Below, in pieces: positions 42,185 through 54,161 of a DNA stretch of 58,946 bases (positions are counted from its first letter, which is position 1; each line of letters starts with the position of its first letter). The notes below the pieces were generated by a model. The model was not told the origin of the DNA. It made no database searches and saw only the letters and a list, made by a program, of their open reading frames with translations. A program made the position numbers and the translations under genes. The stretch is from assembly GCA_902761955.1 (NCBI GenBank), contig CACWMM010000001.1, positions 1-58,946 of the forward strand, read 5' to 3'. The DNA comes from Parafannyhessea sp902761955 (lineage in GTDB: Bacteria > Actinomycetota > Coriobacteriia > Coriobacteriales > Atopobiaceae).

Positions 42185-44164
42185 CTACCTGCCCCGGCGC
42201 TTGCCCGGGTGGCGCCCGCGCGAGGCGTACGTGCCGTGGTCGTGCGGCGTGGAGGGAGCTTTGCCGCTGCCGCCGCCGTTGCGCTTGCCTGCGGCCTTGC
42301 GGGCGCCCGCGCCGGACGCCTTGCCGTGGCCGTGGCGCCTGCCGCCGGGGGCGTCGTCCTTGCTGCGCCACGGGCCGTCCGGTCGCACCAGGCACTTGGG
42401 GCCGTAGCCTATGAGGTCCTCGCGGTGGGCCCTGTGCAGGGCCTCCACCACCAGGTCGTAGTTCTTGGGGTTGCGGTACTGGATGAGGGCTCGCTGCATC
42501 GCCTTCTCGTGCGGGTTGGTGGGGCAGTAGACCGGCTCCATGGTGCGCGGGTCCACGCCGGTGTAGAAGATGCAGGTGGACACCGTGGACGGCGTGGGAT
42601 AGAAGTCGCTCACCTGCTCGGGGTTGTAGCCAAGGTCGCGGCAGAACTCCGCGAGCTTGACGGCCTCGCGCATGGTGGAGCCCGGGTGGCTGCTCATGAG
42701 GTAGGGCAGCACGTACTGCTCCTTTCCGGCCTGGCGGCTGTACTTCTCGAACTCCTTGCAGAAGTCCTCGTACATGTGGTTGTGGGGCTTGCCCATGATC
42801 TCGAGCACCTTGTCTGATATGTGCTCGGGGGCAAGGCGCAGCTGGCCGGAGGTGTGGTACTCCGCAAGCTCCTTGATGAAGGTGTGGTCGGGGTCGAGCA
42901 TGGCGTAGTCGAAGCGGATGCCGCTGCGGATGAAGACCTTCTTGACGCCGGGGACAGCACGCAGCTCTCGCAGGAGCTGGACCAGGTCCTCGTGGGTGAC
43001 GCGGAGGTTGGGGCAGGGCTCGGGCGCAAGGCAGCGCCGGTTGGGGCAGGCGCCGCTCTTGAGCTGCTTCTGGCACGCGGGGATGCGGAAGTCCGCCGTG
43101 GGACCCGAGAGGTCGTTTATGTAGCCCTTGAAGTCCGGGTCCTGGGTCATGAGGCGCGCCTCGCGCAGGATGGAGGCGTGGCTGCGGCTCTGGATGATGC
43201 GGCCCTCGTGGAAGTTGAGCGCGCAGAAGCTGCACTGTCCCAGGCAGCCGCGGTTGTTCGCGATGGAGAACTTGACCTCCTTGATGGCGGGGACGCCGCC
43301 GGCGGCCTCGTACATGGGGTGGTAGGTCCGCTCGTACGGAAGCTCGTACGTCTCGTCCATCTGCTGGGTGGTGAGCGGCATGGTCGGCGGGTTCTGCACC
43401 ACGTATACGCTGTGGGGGTATTCCTCCACCAGGGTGCGCGCGCTGAACGGGTCCAGGTTTCTGCCCTGCGTGCCAAAGCTGCGTGCGTAGGCCAGCTTGT
43501 CCGCCTGCATCTCCTCCCAGGTGGGGAGCGCGAGCGGGCGGTCCACGTCCTTGATGCTTCGCGTCTTGTACACGGTGCCGTGGACCCACGTGACCTGGCT
43601 TGCGGGCAGGCCGGAGTCGAGCGCATCTGCCACCTCGACCACGGACAGCTCTCCCATGCCGTATATCAGCAGGTCGGCGCCACTGTCGAGCAGGATGGAG
43701 CGCTTGAGCGAGTCGCTCCAGTAGTCGTAGTGGGCAAGGCGCCTGAGCGATGCCTCGATGCCACCCAGTACGATGGGCACGTGGCGGTACACGCGCCGGA
43801 CGAGGTTGGAGTACACCACGGTCGCGTGGTCCGGGCGCAGGCCCATCTTGCCGCCGGGGGAGTAGAAGTCCGTGGAGCGGCGCCGCTTTGCCACGGTGTA
43901 GTGGTTGACCATGGAGTCCATGTTGCCGGAGGACACCAGAAACGCCAGGCGCGGCTGGCCCAGGACCTGCACGCTTGCGGGGTCGCGCCAGTCCGGCTGG
44001 CAGATCACGCCCACCCTGTAGCCGTGCGCCTCCAGCGTGCGCGTGATGATGGCCATGCCAAACGACGAGTGGTCCACGTAGGCGTCGCCGCACACGTACA
44101 CGAAGTCGCACTGGTCCCAGCCGCGCTCGGCCATGTCCTGCTTGTTGACGGGAAGAAAGCTCAT
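42185..44164 (-). CDS. YgiQ-family radical SAM protein
   Basis: 659 residues from the ATG at 44164 (AAAGGAGCGACGC). Starts with the YgiQ N-terminal domain (SFLPVNKQDMAERGWDQCDF region, CGDAYVDHSSFG). Radical SAM cluster NRGCLGQCSFCALNF gives CxxxCxxC at about 298-306, and a further Cys-rich segment (SGACPNRRCLAPEPCPN) lies at about 360-376. The C-terminal 60 residues are basic and glycine-rich. Function of YgiQ is not established. Length agrees with the family (about 600-740). Confidence 0.93.
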   Translation of the reverse strand: MSFLPVNKQDMAERGWDQCDFVYVCGDAYVDHSSFGMAIITRTLEAHGYRVGVICQPDWRDPASVQVLGQPRLAFLVSSGNMDSMVNHYTVAKRRRSTDFYSPGGKMGLRPDHATVVYSNLVRRVYRHVPIVLGGIEASLRRLAHYDYWSDSLKRSILLDSGADLLIYGMGELSVVEVADALDSGLPASQVTWVHGTVYKTRSIKDVDRPLALPTWEEMQADKLAYARSFGTQGRNLDPFSARTLVEEYPHSVYVVQNPPTMPLTTQQMDETYELPYERTYHPMYEAAGGVPAIKEVKFSIANNRGCLGQCSFCALNFHEGRIIQSRSHASILREARLMTQDPDFKGYINDLSGPTADFRIPACQKQLKSGACPNRRCLAPEPCPNLRVTHEDLVQLLRELRAVPGVKKVFIRSGIRFDYAMLDPDHTFIKELAEYHTSGQLRLAPEHISDKVLEIMGKPHNHMYEDFCKEFEKYSRQAGKEQYVLPYLMSSHPGSTMREAVKLAEFCRDLGYNPEQVSDFYPTPSTVSTCIFYTGVDPRTMEPVYCPTNPHEKAMQRALIQYRNPKNYDLVVEALHRAHREDLIGYGPKCLVRPDGPWRSKDDAPGGRRHGHGKASGAGARKAAGKRNGGGSGKAPSTPHDHGTYASRGRHPGKRRGR

Positions 44165-44346
44165 GCGTCGCTCCTTTTGCGTGCTGGTGCGTGCTGTTGC
44201 CGGTGCGTGTGCGCGGGCCGCGGCGGTCCGCCGTGCGGCAGGCCGCTGCAAACGATTATACGGTTCGGCGCGGCGGGCCCCGGGCGACGGCGCGCGGTCG
44301 ATGTGTGCGGCGTGTGTGGGCAGGGGGCCCGCGACCTTCTCGCCCG

Positions 44347-44406
44347 TTGGCAGGTACCCCTTGGGGGTATAGTCTCGACACGGTGAAAAGAACCCCCTGG
44401 GGGTAT
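44347..44406 (+). promoter_or_regulatory. Copper-responsive promoter with two CsoR-like operators
   Basis: Two GC-palindromes with flanking TA lie at 44353-44370 (GGTACCCCTTGGGGGTAT) and 44392-44406 (ACCCCCTGGGGGTAT). Both match the CsoR operator form of G/C arms flanked by TA. The first sits between TTGGCA (44347) and TATAGT (44368), blocking the promoter in the apo-CsoR state. Confidence 0.8.
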
Positions 44407-44438
44407 ACGCCACAGGGGAGCAAGGAGGGGAGGCCGCC

Positions 44439-44834
44439 ATGGCACAGGGAAAGAGGGCCGTGCGGGGCGCCGCCGTGCAGGGCGAGAAGAACGCCTCCGC
44501 CACGGCCGAGGCCGCGCCGTGCGGCTGCGCCGCGTCTGGCGCCGCGACGCCGGCCCACAAGCACACGCCGCGCTCGGACGAGCTGAAGAAGAGCGTGACC
44601 TGCAGGCTGAACCGCGCGATCGGCCAGCTCAACGGGGTCAAGGCCATGATCGAGGACGATAGGTACTGCGGCGACGTGCTGACGCAGCTGGCGGCGGCGG
44701 AAAGCGCCGTCAGGGCCGTGAGCCGCATGGTCATGCAAGACCACCTGAAGACCTGCGTGGTCGAGAGGATCCAGCAGGGCGACACGGAGGTCGTGGACGA
44801 GGTAATGGACCTGCTGAGGAAGTTTGGCGCGTAG
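44439..44834 (+). CDS. csoR: CsoR-type copper-sensing repressor
   Basis: 131 residues; ATG after AAGGAGGGGAGGCCGCC. The CsoR/RcnR core at about 47-131 has Cys in DDRYCGDV, and the His and second Cys in QDHLKTCV, the Cu(I) triad C-H-C. The first 45 residues are Ala-rich, with CGCAA and no resemblance to the family; a role in metal capture is possible. It is followed by copA after 33 nt. Confidence 0.93.
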   Translation: MAQGKRAVRGAAVQGEKNASATAEAAPCGCAASGAATPAHKHTPRSDELKKSVTCRLNRAIGQLNGVKAMIEDDRYCGDVLTQLAAAESAVRAVSRMVMQDHLKTCVVERIQQGDTEVVDEVMDLLRKFGA

Positions 44835-44867
44835 GCGCTCCTGCGCCGGCGCCCAGGGAGGTGCAAG

Positions 44868-47479
<2,612 letters not shown>

Positions 47480-47483
<4 letters not shown>

Positions 47484-49411
47484 GCGCGCTCTGGGATGGT
47501 GCCGTCCTGATAGGCGCGGACGAGCGCGTCCAGGTCATGTATCTGGGCGCGCAGCTCCGCGCCGCGGTCCGTCTCGCGCACCAGGACCTGGTGGTCGTAG
47601 CGGCGCAGCACGTCGCTCTCGCTCATGATGTCCGCGTTGTCGTCCAGGGCGGCGTCGATTCCCAAGAAAGGCCGGTGCGCCTTGATGCGCAGGTCATGCG
47701 AGCCGGAGACCAAGGTGTAGCCCGCGATGCCCGTCTTGTCGTGGTAGGCGCGGCAGAACCCGCCGTCGATCACGAGCTTGCGGCCGTTCGCGCGCACGGG
47801 GCTTTCCCCGCGCACGGTGCGCACGGGCGTGTGGCCGTTTATGATGCGGCACTCCAGGCCGTGCAGGCCAAACTCCTCAAGTATGCGCACGCAGACGTCC
47901 TCGCGGTCCGTCAGGTCGTAGTACGGGTCGCGCGGCTCTTCCCACGCGGCCCTGTCGCTCACGAACGCGCGCTCGAACGTCTTCACCACGCGGCCCGAGA
48001 GCGGGGAGTGGGCGCCGCACCACAGGTAGTACATCCAGTCCAGCGCGGACTGGTCGCCCCGCGTCCACGCGCGGCGCGCCACGGAGTCGCAGAAGTCCAG
48101 GTAGTCGCGGCCGCGCCTCCACGTGCCCTCGCAGCTGACGCTGCAGAACGAGCCGTCGGACGCAAGCGGGATGCACCCGTGGAACAGCAGGTTGCCATCG
48201 CACACGCGGTAGATGGAGCCGCTCTCGTACAGGAACGCGACGTGGCGGCGCAGGCGGTCCGCATCGCGAAACGCCGCCTGGAGCCCCCGGAGCACGTCCT
48301 TCTCGCCCGGCGAGAGGCGGTAGGGGTCCTCTGGGTCGATGGTGGGGAAGTCGCAGGTCTTGAGCGGCCAGTCGCGATCGCCTATGCGCACGGTGCCGCG
48401 CGCGAGGTCCAGCTTGTCAAGCAGCAGGCGCTCGCTCGCGCGTCGCCAGTCCGGGTGGCGCCGGTACGTCTGGCCCTCCACCTTGAAGAGCATCACGTCT
48501 ATGGCCTTCTGGAACGGCGAGATGACGTCGCCGGCGCGGTAGGTGCGGTTGGCGAACAGCGCAAGTTCGCGCAGGCTTATGCCATATCCGCTCTCGATCG
48601 AGGACAGCGTGCCGTAGCGCACGCACGTGCGCACGACGGAGCAGATGCACGCCGCGGACCCGCATGCCGCGCCCATCCACGCGATGTCGTGGTTGCCCCA
48701 CTGCACGTCGACGGAGGGGTGGTGCTCGATCACGTGCATGACCTTGTCCGCGTGATCGCCACGGTCGAACACGTCGCCCACCACGTGCAGGCGGTCGACG
48801 GCCAGGCGCTTGATAAGGCCGGCGAGCGCCACGATGAAGTCGTCCGCGGCGCCGGCGGCCACCACGGACTCCAGAATGGAGCGGTGGTAGGCGTGGCGGA
48901 CCTTCTCCTCGTCGCGCGTGGCATGCAAGAGCTCGTCCATGATGTAGGCGTACTCCGGCGGCATGGACTTGCGCACCTTCGAGCGCGTGTACTTGCCGGC
49001 AACCCAGCGCGCAAGGCGCACCATCCTATAGAGGTTCTGCAGGTACCAGGCCTCGTCCACGAGGCCCTCGCCGCGAAGGCGGTCGATCTTCTCGCGCGGG
49101 TAGTACACGAGGGTGCGCAGCTCCGCCTGCTCGTGCGCGTCCAGCTCCGGCGAGAAGATCACGCGGATCTGCTCGCGGATGACGCCGGAGCAGTTGTTGA
49201 GGATGTGCTCGAAGGCCTCGTACTCGCCGTGGATGTCGCTGATGAAGTGGTCCGTGCCGCGCGGCAGCGTGAGGATGGCGCGGAGGTTGATGATCTCGCT
49301 CATGGCGGCGCGCCGGCTGGGGAAGCGCTGCGACAGCAGGCGCAGGTACCTGAGCTGGGATACGGTGTCCGGGGTGGCGTCCTGCGCTTGTTGCTGCGGG
49401 CCTTGGGTCAT
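47480..49411 (-). CDS. fbp: Fructose-1,6-bisphosphatase class III
   Basis: 643 residues, the Firmicutes-type class III enzyme of gluconeogenesis, hydrolysing fructose-1,6-bisphosphate. Metal motifs are FISDIHGEYEAF at about 56-67, GDVFDRGDHADKV and QWGNHDIAWMG. Full family length (about 640-670). The ATG at 49411 follows AAGGAGCCCC. It overlaps the copA stop tail to tail. Sequence suggests no regulation. Confidence 0.95.
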
Positions 49412-49474
49412 GGGGCTCCTTTGCGTTGGTGGAATGATTTATGTGTTCGTATTCGATAATAGACCCGAAGCGCA

Positions 49475-49512
49475 GAAAGGCGCTCCCCCGGAGATAGTCA
49501 TCCGGGGGAGCG
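49475..49512 (-). terminator. Terminator of the 45-residue membrane protein gene
   Basis: A perfect 11-bp stem CGCTCCCCCGG/CCGGGGGAGCG (49481-49512) with a 10-nt loop. On the minus strand it is followed by CCTTTCTG. It separates the small gene from the fbp promoter. Confidence 0.75.
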
Positions 49513-49566
49513 GGGTGCGGTGCCGCGCGACCGGTCGGACGCGGTCGGCGGGCGTTGTCGGTCTTG

Positions 49567-49704
49567 CTAGAACAGCTGGGTGATGCCCGTAAGGAGCAGG
49601 ATCGTGAGCGCTGCGACGATGATTCCCGCGACCTCCACGGCGGCGACCATGCCGAACCCGCGGAGGAAACCCTCGGTCTGGCGGTTAAAAGTAGTGGACG
49701 ACAT
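49567..49704 (-). CDS. 45-residue single-pass membrane protein
   Basis: ATG 49704 lies seven nt after GGGAG on the minus strand. A polar N-terminus with RQTEGFLRGFG is followed by one long hydrophobic helix (about 19-43) ending in TQLF. It has its own terminator, which argues that it is expressed. No family recognised; toxin-like or regulatory small membrane peptide are both possible. Confidence 0.6.
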   Translation of the reverse strand: MSSTTFNRQTEGFLRGFGMVAAVEVAGIIVAALTILLLTGITQLF

Positions 49705-49929
49705 GATGGGCTCCCAACCTCTGGAGACTTTTCTTCTATTGGTATCATTCCACGCGCGCAAGCCGGCATCGCCCTTGTGAGCTGGGGCTTACCGAAGCCT
49801 GCGGCAAGCTGACGGTTGCGTTACAAATGCGTGGACGTGCGCTGACACGCCGTGCGGCCGCGTGCGTGCCGGCGCGGCAAGTGCTACCGTAGCCAGATGC
49901 TCTGCGGACGGTCGGGGGCGGGAGGTGAC

Positions 49930-51156
49930 ATGCGGGCCAGACGAACGGTGCTGCACGCGGCGGGGGCGCTTCTGGTGGCGACCCTGTGCCTTGGCGCGTA
50001 TGGGCTTGTGGCCCCGCGGAGCGCTGGCCGGCCGTCCAGCGCGGACGGGACGAACGCGGACCCCGTGTTTTCCGACGCGGACGTGAGGCGCGTGCTGCGC
50101 GACTACGGCATGGGCACGTACTGCGACGTCGACCGCGTCATGCGCGACTCCTACGTGATACCGGGGTTGAAGATGACGCGCACGCTGGACGCGGACGGAA
50201 ACCTGAGCACGTGCACGACGATGACGCCGCAGGGCGTGTGCGTTGCGGGAAGGTATCTGCTGGTGTCCGCGTACTGCCACGACCGCGTGCACGACTCCGT
50301 GATATATCGCATTGGGCTGAAGAGCCACCGGCTGGAGGGCGTGATCGTGCTGGACGGCACGCCGCACGTGGGCGGCCTTGCGTACGACGCGAGGCACGAC
50401 CGCGTGTGGATGTGCGGCTATCGCGAGGGAAAGAACGGTGGCGCCACCGTGAGCTCGCTGAAGGCGAGCGCGTGGGAGTACTACGACGCGTCGCGCGCGG
50501 ACGGCCCGTGTGCGGTGGAGCGCACGTACTACATTCCGACGCTCGCGCACGCGTCGTTTCTGACGGTGAAGGGCGACAGGCTGTACGTGGGCGACTTCAG
50601 CGACACGCGGAGGTCGCGCACGACGATCCAGGCGTTCGACATCGAGAAGGGCGGCACGCTCAGGCAGGCGGACCGCGACGAGACGATGGCGGACCTCCAG
50701 AAGGTGCGAAGCGACGGCTACCTTGAGAGCGAGGAGGGGCTGGAGCCTGAGGACGACACCGTGGACGTGCGCAACACCCGGGTGATGAGGCACGTGGTGA
50801 AGGACGCGGCGCGCTCGCACGGGGACATGCCCGTGCCCGTGGACGGTGCGCTCATCAACGGCCAGGCGCAGGGGATGGCGCTCGTGCGCGACCTGTGCCT
50901 GCTGTCGCAGTCGTACGGCCTGCGTGACAGCAGGCTGAGGGTGATGGCGTGGGACGGCGGCGCCTGGAACAACGATTTGAGAAACGCCCAGGCCTGGGCC
51001 ACGTTCATACTGCCGCCGATGATGGAGGAGACCGAGGTCTCCGGCGGCAGGCTGTACCTGTGCTTCGAGTCTGGCGCCGAGGCCTACCGCTGGCAGGACT
51101 GCGCACGGGTGGACCGCGTGCTGGTGCTGCGCCTGAAGGACGTGGTGGGGGGCTAG
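49930..51156 (+). CDS. Secreted beta-propeller-like protein, unknown
   Basis: 408 residues; ATG after GGGAGGTGAC. A signal peptide or anchor with Arg-rich n-region (MRARR) and hydrophobic core at about 7-26. The mature part has repeated strand motifs (RYLLVSAYCHD, DRVWMCGYREG, DRLYVGDFSD, RLYLCFESG) spaced about 40-60 residues, as in beta-propellers. No catalytic motif found. Independent gene, followed by the convergent EngB gene 16 nt on. Confidence 0.78.
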   Translation: MRARRTVLHAAGALLVATLCLGAYGLVAPRSAGRPSSADGTNADPVFSDADVRRVLRDYGMGTYCDVDRVMRDSYVIPGLKMTRTLDADGNLSTCTTMTPQGVCVAGRYLLVSAYCHDRVHDSVIYRIGLKSHRLEGVIVLDGTPHVGGLAYDARHDRVWMCGYREGKNGGATVSSLKASAWEYYDASRADGPCAVERTYYIPTLAHASFLTVKGDRLYVGDFSDTRRSRTTIQAFDIEKGGTLRQADRDETMADLQKVRSDGYLESEEGLEPEDDTVDVRNTRVMRHVVKDAARSHGDMPVPVDGALINGQAQGMALVRDLCLLSQSYGLRDSRLRVMAWDGGAWNNDLRNAQAWATFILPPMMEETEVSGGRLYLCFESGAEAYRWQDCARVDRVLVLRLKDVVGG

Positions 51157-51172
51157 GTCGCAGGCGGGCCTG

Positions 51173-51760
51173 CTAGAGGCAGGCGTCCTCGATCATGGTG
51201 CGGAGCTCCTGGATGCCCTGGCCCGTCTGGGACGACGTCACGAGCATGCGCGACGCGTCGAGCCCAAACTGCCTGGCAAGCGCCTGGCGCTGCTGCGCCT
51301 GCTTGCTGCGGCCGAGCTTGTCCGCCTTCGTGAGCGCCACGACGAACGGCAGCCCCTCCTGCTCGAGGTAGCCCAGCATGTCGCGGTCGAGCTGCTGGGC
51401 GTCGTGGCGGATGTCCACGAGCGAGACGACCAGGTTGAAGCTGCGCTCCTGCTCGAAGTAGCCGCTGATGAGGTTTGCCCAGCGCTGCTTTTCTGCCTGC
51501 GAGACCTTTGCGAAGCCGTAGCCCGGCAGGTCGACGAAGCGCACGCCGTCCACGTCGAAGAAGTTGACGTTTGCGGTCTTGCCTGGCTGGCTGGACACCT
51601 TCGCGAGCGACTTGCGGCCTATGAGCTTGTTCAGAAGCGACGACTTGCCCACGTTTGAGCGGCCGACGAACGAGACCTCCGGCGTGGTGGGCTCGGGCAG
51701 CTGCGCGATGGTTCCGTACGACGCCTCGAAGCGCGCCGTCTCGTACTTGAGCCTGCCCAT
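51173..51760 (-). CDS. engB: Ribosome biogenesis GTP-binding protein EngB/YsxC
   Basis: 195 residues; ATG 51760 after GGAGGAGGAACC. GTPase motifs: FVGRSNVGKSSL (G1), PGKTANVNFF (G2), DLPGYGFA (G3), TKADKLGR (G4), TSSQTG (G5). The pattern and length match EngB, required for 50S ribosome assembly. The start chosen removes a 48-residue upstream extension of poor quality. Confidence 0.96.
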   Translation of the reverse strand: MGRLKYETARFEASYGTIAQLPEPTTPEVSFVGRSNVGKSSLLNKLIGRKSLAKVSSQPGKTANVNFFDVDGVRFVDLPGYGFAKVSQAEKQRWANLISGYFEQERSFNLVVSLVDIRHDAQQLDRDMLGYLEQEGLPFVVALTKADKLGRSKQAQQRQALARQFGLDASRMLVTSSQTGQGIQELRTMIEDACL

Positions 51761-52047
51761 GGTTCCTCCTCCGTGCGGGCCTTGCCCGCCGCCAGACGCG
51801 TGCCGCGGCCTTGCCCGCGCACGCCCGTTGCCGCCTTGTGCTGCGTAGATTCTACCCGAGGTTGCGCCTGCGTCAGAAAGCCCCCACAAGTGCGGCTGCG
51901 CCACGCCGCAGCGCCCGCGTCGCGCCCGAGTGGCACCATGTTGTTAACGCGCGCGGCGCACGCAGGCAGACGGGGTACACTCTGCAGTACGACTCCGCAG
52001 GACCGCGGCACCGCGGCGGCACGTCCCGCCCCGCACGAGGAGGCCAC

Positions 52048-53349
52048 ATGGACATGAGGGAAAGCATCCACCGGATGAAGCTCGAGGCGCCCGCGATGGC
52101 GGCGTCCCCGCTGGAGCAGCGCAACCGCGCGCTCGAGCTCATTGCGCGGGCGCTGGAGGCAAACGCCCAGAGGATCTTCGCGGCAAACGAGAAGGACATG
52201 GCGTCCGCGGCCGAGGCCGGCGTGGCACAGACCGTCCAGAAGCGGCTGCGCTACGACGAGGCGAAGCTTCGCGACGGCGTCGAGGGCCTTCGGCAGCTGC
52301 AGGAGCTTCCCGACCCGGTGGGCAGGGTCCTTCTCGACCGAGAGCTTGACCAGGGGCTGGAGCTCAGGCGCGTGACGTGCCCCATTGGCGTGATAGGCGT
52401 GATCTTCGAGGCGCGGCCGGACGCGCTGGTGCAGATTAGCTCGCTGTGCATCAAGAGCGGCAACTGCGCCGTGCTGAAGGGCGGGCGCGAGACCGCCAAC
52501 ACCAACCGCGTGCTGTTTGACGTGATACACGCGGTCGTGGTTAGGGCGGGGCTTCCCGCGGGCTGCCTCTTGCAGGCGGAGCTCCACAGCGAGATCGACG
52601 AGCTGTTGCGCTGCGACGAGGACGTGGACCTGCTGATTCCGCGCGGATCGAACAAGTTCGTGCGCTACATCATGGATCACACGAAGATTCCCGTGATGGG
52701 GCATTCTGCCGGCGTGTGTCACGTGTTCGTGGACCGCGACGCGGACCAGGACATGGCCGTGTGCGTGCTGGTGGACGCGAAGACGCAGTACCCCGCCGTG
52801 TGCAACGCCGCGGAGACGCTTCTGGTGGACCGTGCCATTGCGGCCGAGTTTCTGCCGAAGGCGGCGCGTGGCCTGGCCGAGCGCGGCGCCCGGCTGCGCG
52901 GCACGGCCGAGGTCGTGGATCTTCTCGCCAACGCGGAGGGCATTCCCGCCGTGGAGCTTATGGCAGACGACGAGTTTAGTACGGAGTACGGCGACTACGT
53001 GATGAGCTGCAAGGTGGTGGACGGTGTGCGCGAGGCCGTGGACCACATCAACCGATACGGCTCGCACCACACGGACGCCATCGTGACGGCGAGCGACGAT
53101 GCGGCGGAGTACTTCATGCAGATGGTGGACTCCGCCGGCGTGTACCGCAACTGCTCCACCCGCTTTGCGGACGGCTTCCGCTACGGCTTTGGCGCCGAGG
53201 TGGGCATCAGCACGGGCAAGCTGCACGCGCGCGGCCCGGTTGGCCTGGACGGCCTGGTGACGTACAAGTACCGCCTGGTGGGCCACGGCGACATCGTGGC
53301 GCCGTACGCCTCAGGCGAGAAGAGCTTCCACTACCGCGAGCTGGGTTAG
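52048..53349 (+). CDS. proA: Gamma-glutamyl phosphate reductase
   Basis: 433 residues; ATG after CGAGGAGGCCAC. Proline biosynthesis step two, NADPH-dependent reduction of glutamyl-5-phosphate. Seen: PIGVIGVIFEARPDAL, the KGGRETANTN region, HCHVFVD-type VCHVFVD, and the catalytic Cys in PAVCNAAETLL, then GSHHTDAIVT. Length agrees with ProA (about 415-430). The kinase ProB is not in the window, and no regulatory site is obvious. Confidence 0.96.
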   Translation: MDMRESIHRMKLEAPAMAASPLEQRNRALELIARALEANAQRIFAANEKDMASAAEAGVAQTVQKRLRYDEAKLRDGVEGLRQLQELPDPVGRVLLDRELDQGLELRRVTCPIGVIGVIFEARPDALVQISSLCIKSGNCAVLKGGRETANTNRVLFDVIHAVVVRAGLPAGCLLQAELHSEIDELLRCDEDVDLLIPRGSNKFVRYIMDHTKIPVMGHSAGVCHVFVDRDADQDMAVCVLVDAKTQYPAVCNAAETLLVDRAIAAEFLPKAARGLAERGARLRGTAEVVDLLANAEGIPAVELMADDEFSTEYGDYVMSCKVVDGVREAVDHINRYGSHHTDAIVTASDDAAEYFMQMVDSAGVYRNCSTRFADGFRYGFGAEVGISTGKLHARGPVGLDGLVTYKYRLVGHGDIVAPYASGEKSFHYRELG

Positions 53350-53382
53350 GGCTGGGCGAGCGTCGGTTTCGGAGGCGCGGCG

Positions 53383-53643
53383 CTACTTCGTGTCGCAGCC
53401 CTCGAAGTCGCGCATCTCCTGGCGGACGACCTCTTGCAGGTGGCGCTCGGCGGCGGCGATGGCGTCCTTGTCGCCCGAGGCCTTCGCCTTGCGGAAGGCG
53501 TTCATGGCCGAGAGGAAGTCCACCTCGGAATCCTCGTTCTTCTCGCCCGCGGCGGGTGCGTCTTCCGCGAAGGCGGTCTTCATGCCCTGTTGGGCGAGCT
53601 CTCCCTTGAGCTTGTCTACGAGTGCCTGGTCGTTCTGGTCCAT
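53383..53643 (-). CDS. Small acidic cytoplasmic protein, unknown
   Basis: 86 residues; ATG 53643 directly after GGAGGACC. Helical and charged (KLKGELAQQGMKTAF ... QEVVRQEMRDFEGCD) with a loop that holds AAGEKNEDS, an in-frame copy of the dispersed word. No family recognised. Convergent with proA. Confidence 0.7.
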   Translation of the reverse strand: MDQNDQALVDKLKGELAQQGMKTAFAEDAPAAGEKNEDSEVDFLSAMNAFRKAKASGDKDAIAAAERHLQEVVRQEMRDFEGCDTK

Positions 53644-53855
53644 TGGTCCTCCGAGCGTTGTGGTTTGCACCATGCTAGCGCAAGCGCGGTGAGGCGGAGG
53701 CCGGGGCGCGAGACCGATGCGAGATGGGGGACTTGGCGATGTGGCGGATTCGTCGTGTGCCACGGTTGAGAGGGATTGGTCTCTGATATGTTTGGGTATC
53801 AGGTATTCATCGGGTGGCATGGGGCCGCTCGACTGTGCTTTTGGAGAGTGCATTC

Positions 53856-54068
53856 ATGATTGGGCTGATGAGTGGCATCGCCACGATCGGGTTCTTGTGG
53901 CTGGCGTTCAAGCTGGTGGCGCTGGGCTTTCGCGTCCTTGGCTGGCTGCTGCGGATCGCGCTGGTGCTGGGCCTTATCTGGCTGGGGCTGTTTACGCTGC
54001 CCGTGCTCCTGATCGTGGGAGCCGCCGTTGTGTGGGAGCTGCTGCGAACGGTTGGCATCGTGCACTAG
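53856..54068 (+). CDS. Small hydrophobic membrane protein
   Basis: 70 residues from ATG 53856 (GGAG 9 nt upstream). Nearly the whole chain is hydrophobic, two membrane segments (about 3-24 and 31-60) with a single Arg between. No family recognised. It carries its own terminator at 54112. Confidence 0.65.
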   Translation: MIGLMSGIATIGFLWLAFKLVALGFRVLGWLLRIALVLGLIWLGLFTLPVLLIVGAAVVWELLRTVGIVH

Positions 54069-54111
54069 GTGCGGCGCGCGGCGGCGCGGCTGCATGCGAT
54101 TGAGACTTGGA

Positions 54112-54140
54112 GGCGGGCGTCCGTGGGGCGCCCGCCTTTT
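54112..54140 (+). terminator. Terminator after the 70-residue membrane protein
   Basis: GGCGGGCG pairs with CGCCCGCC over a 9-nt loop and is followed by TTTT at 54137-54140. Confidence 0.8.
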
Positions 54141-54161
54141 GCGTGGGCGAGCGCGGGCTCG

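Noticed and set aside
51941..51981. Promoter TTGTTA and TACACT before proA
   Set aside because: The spacing of about 29 nt is too long for sigma-70.
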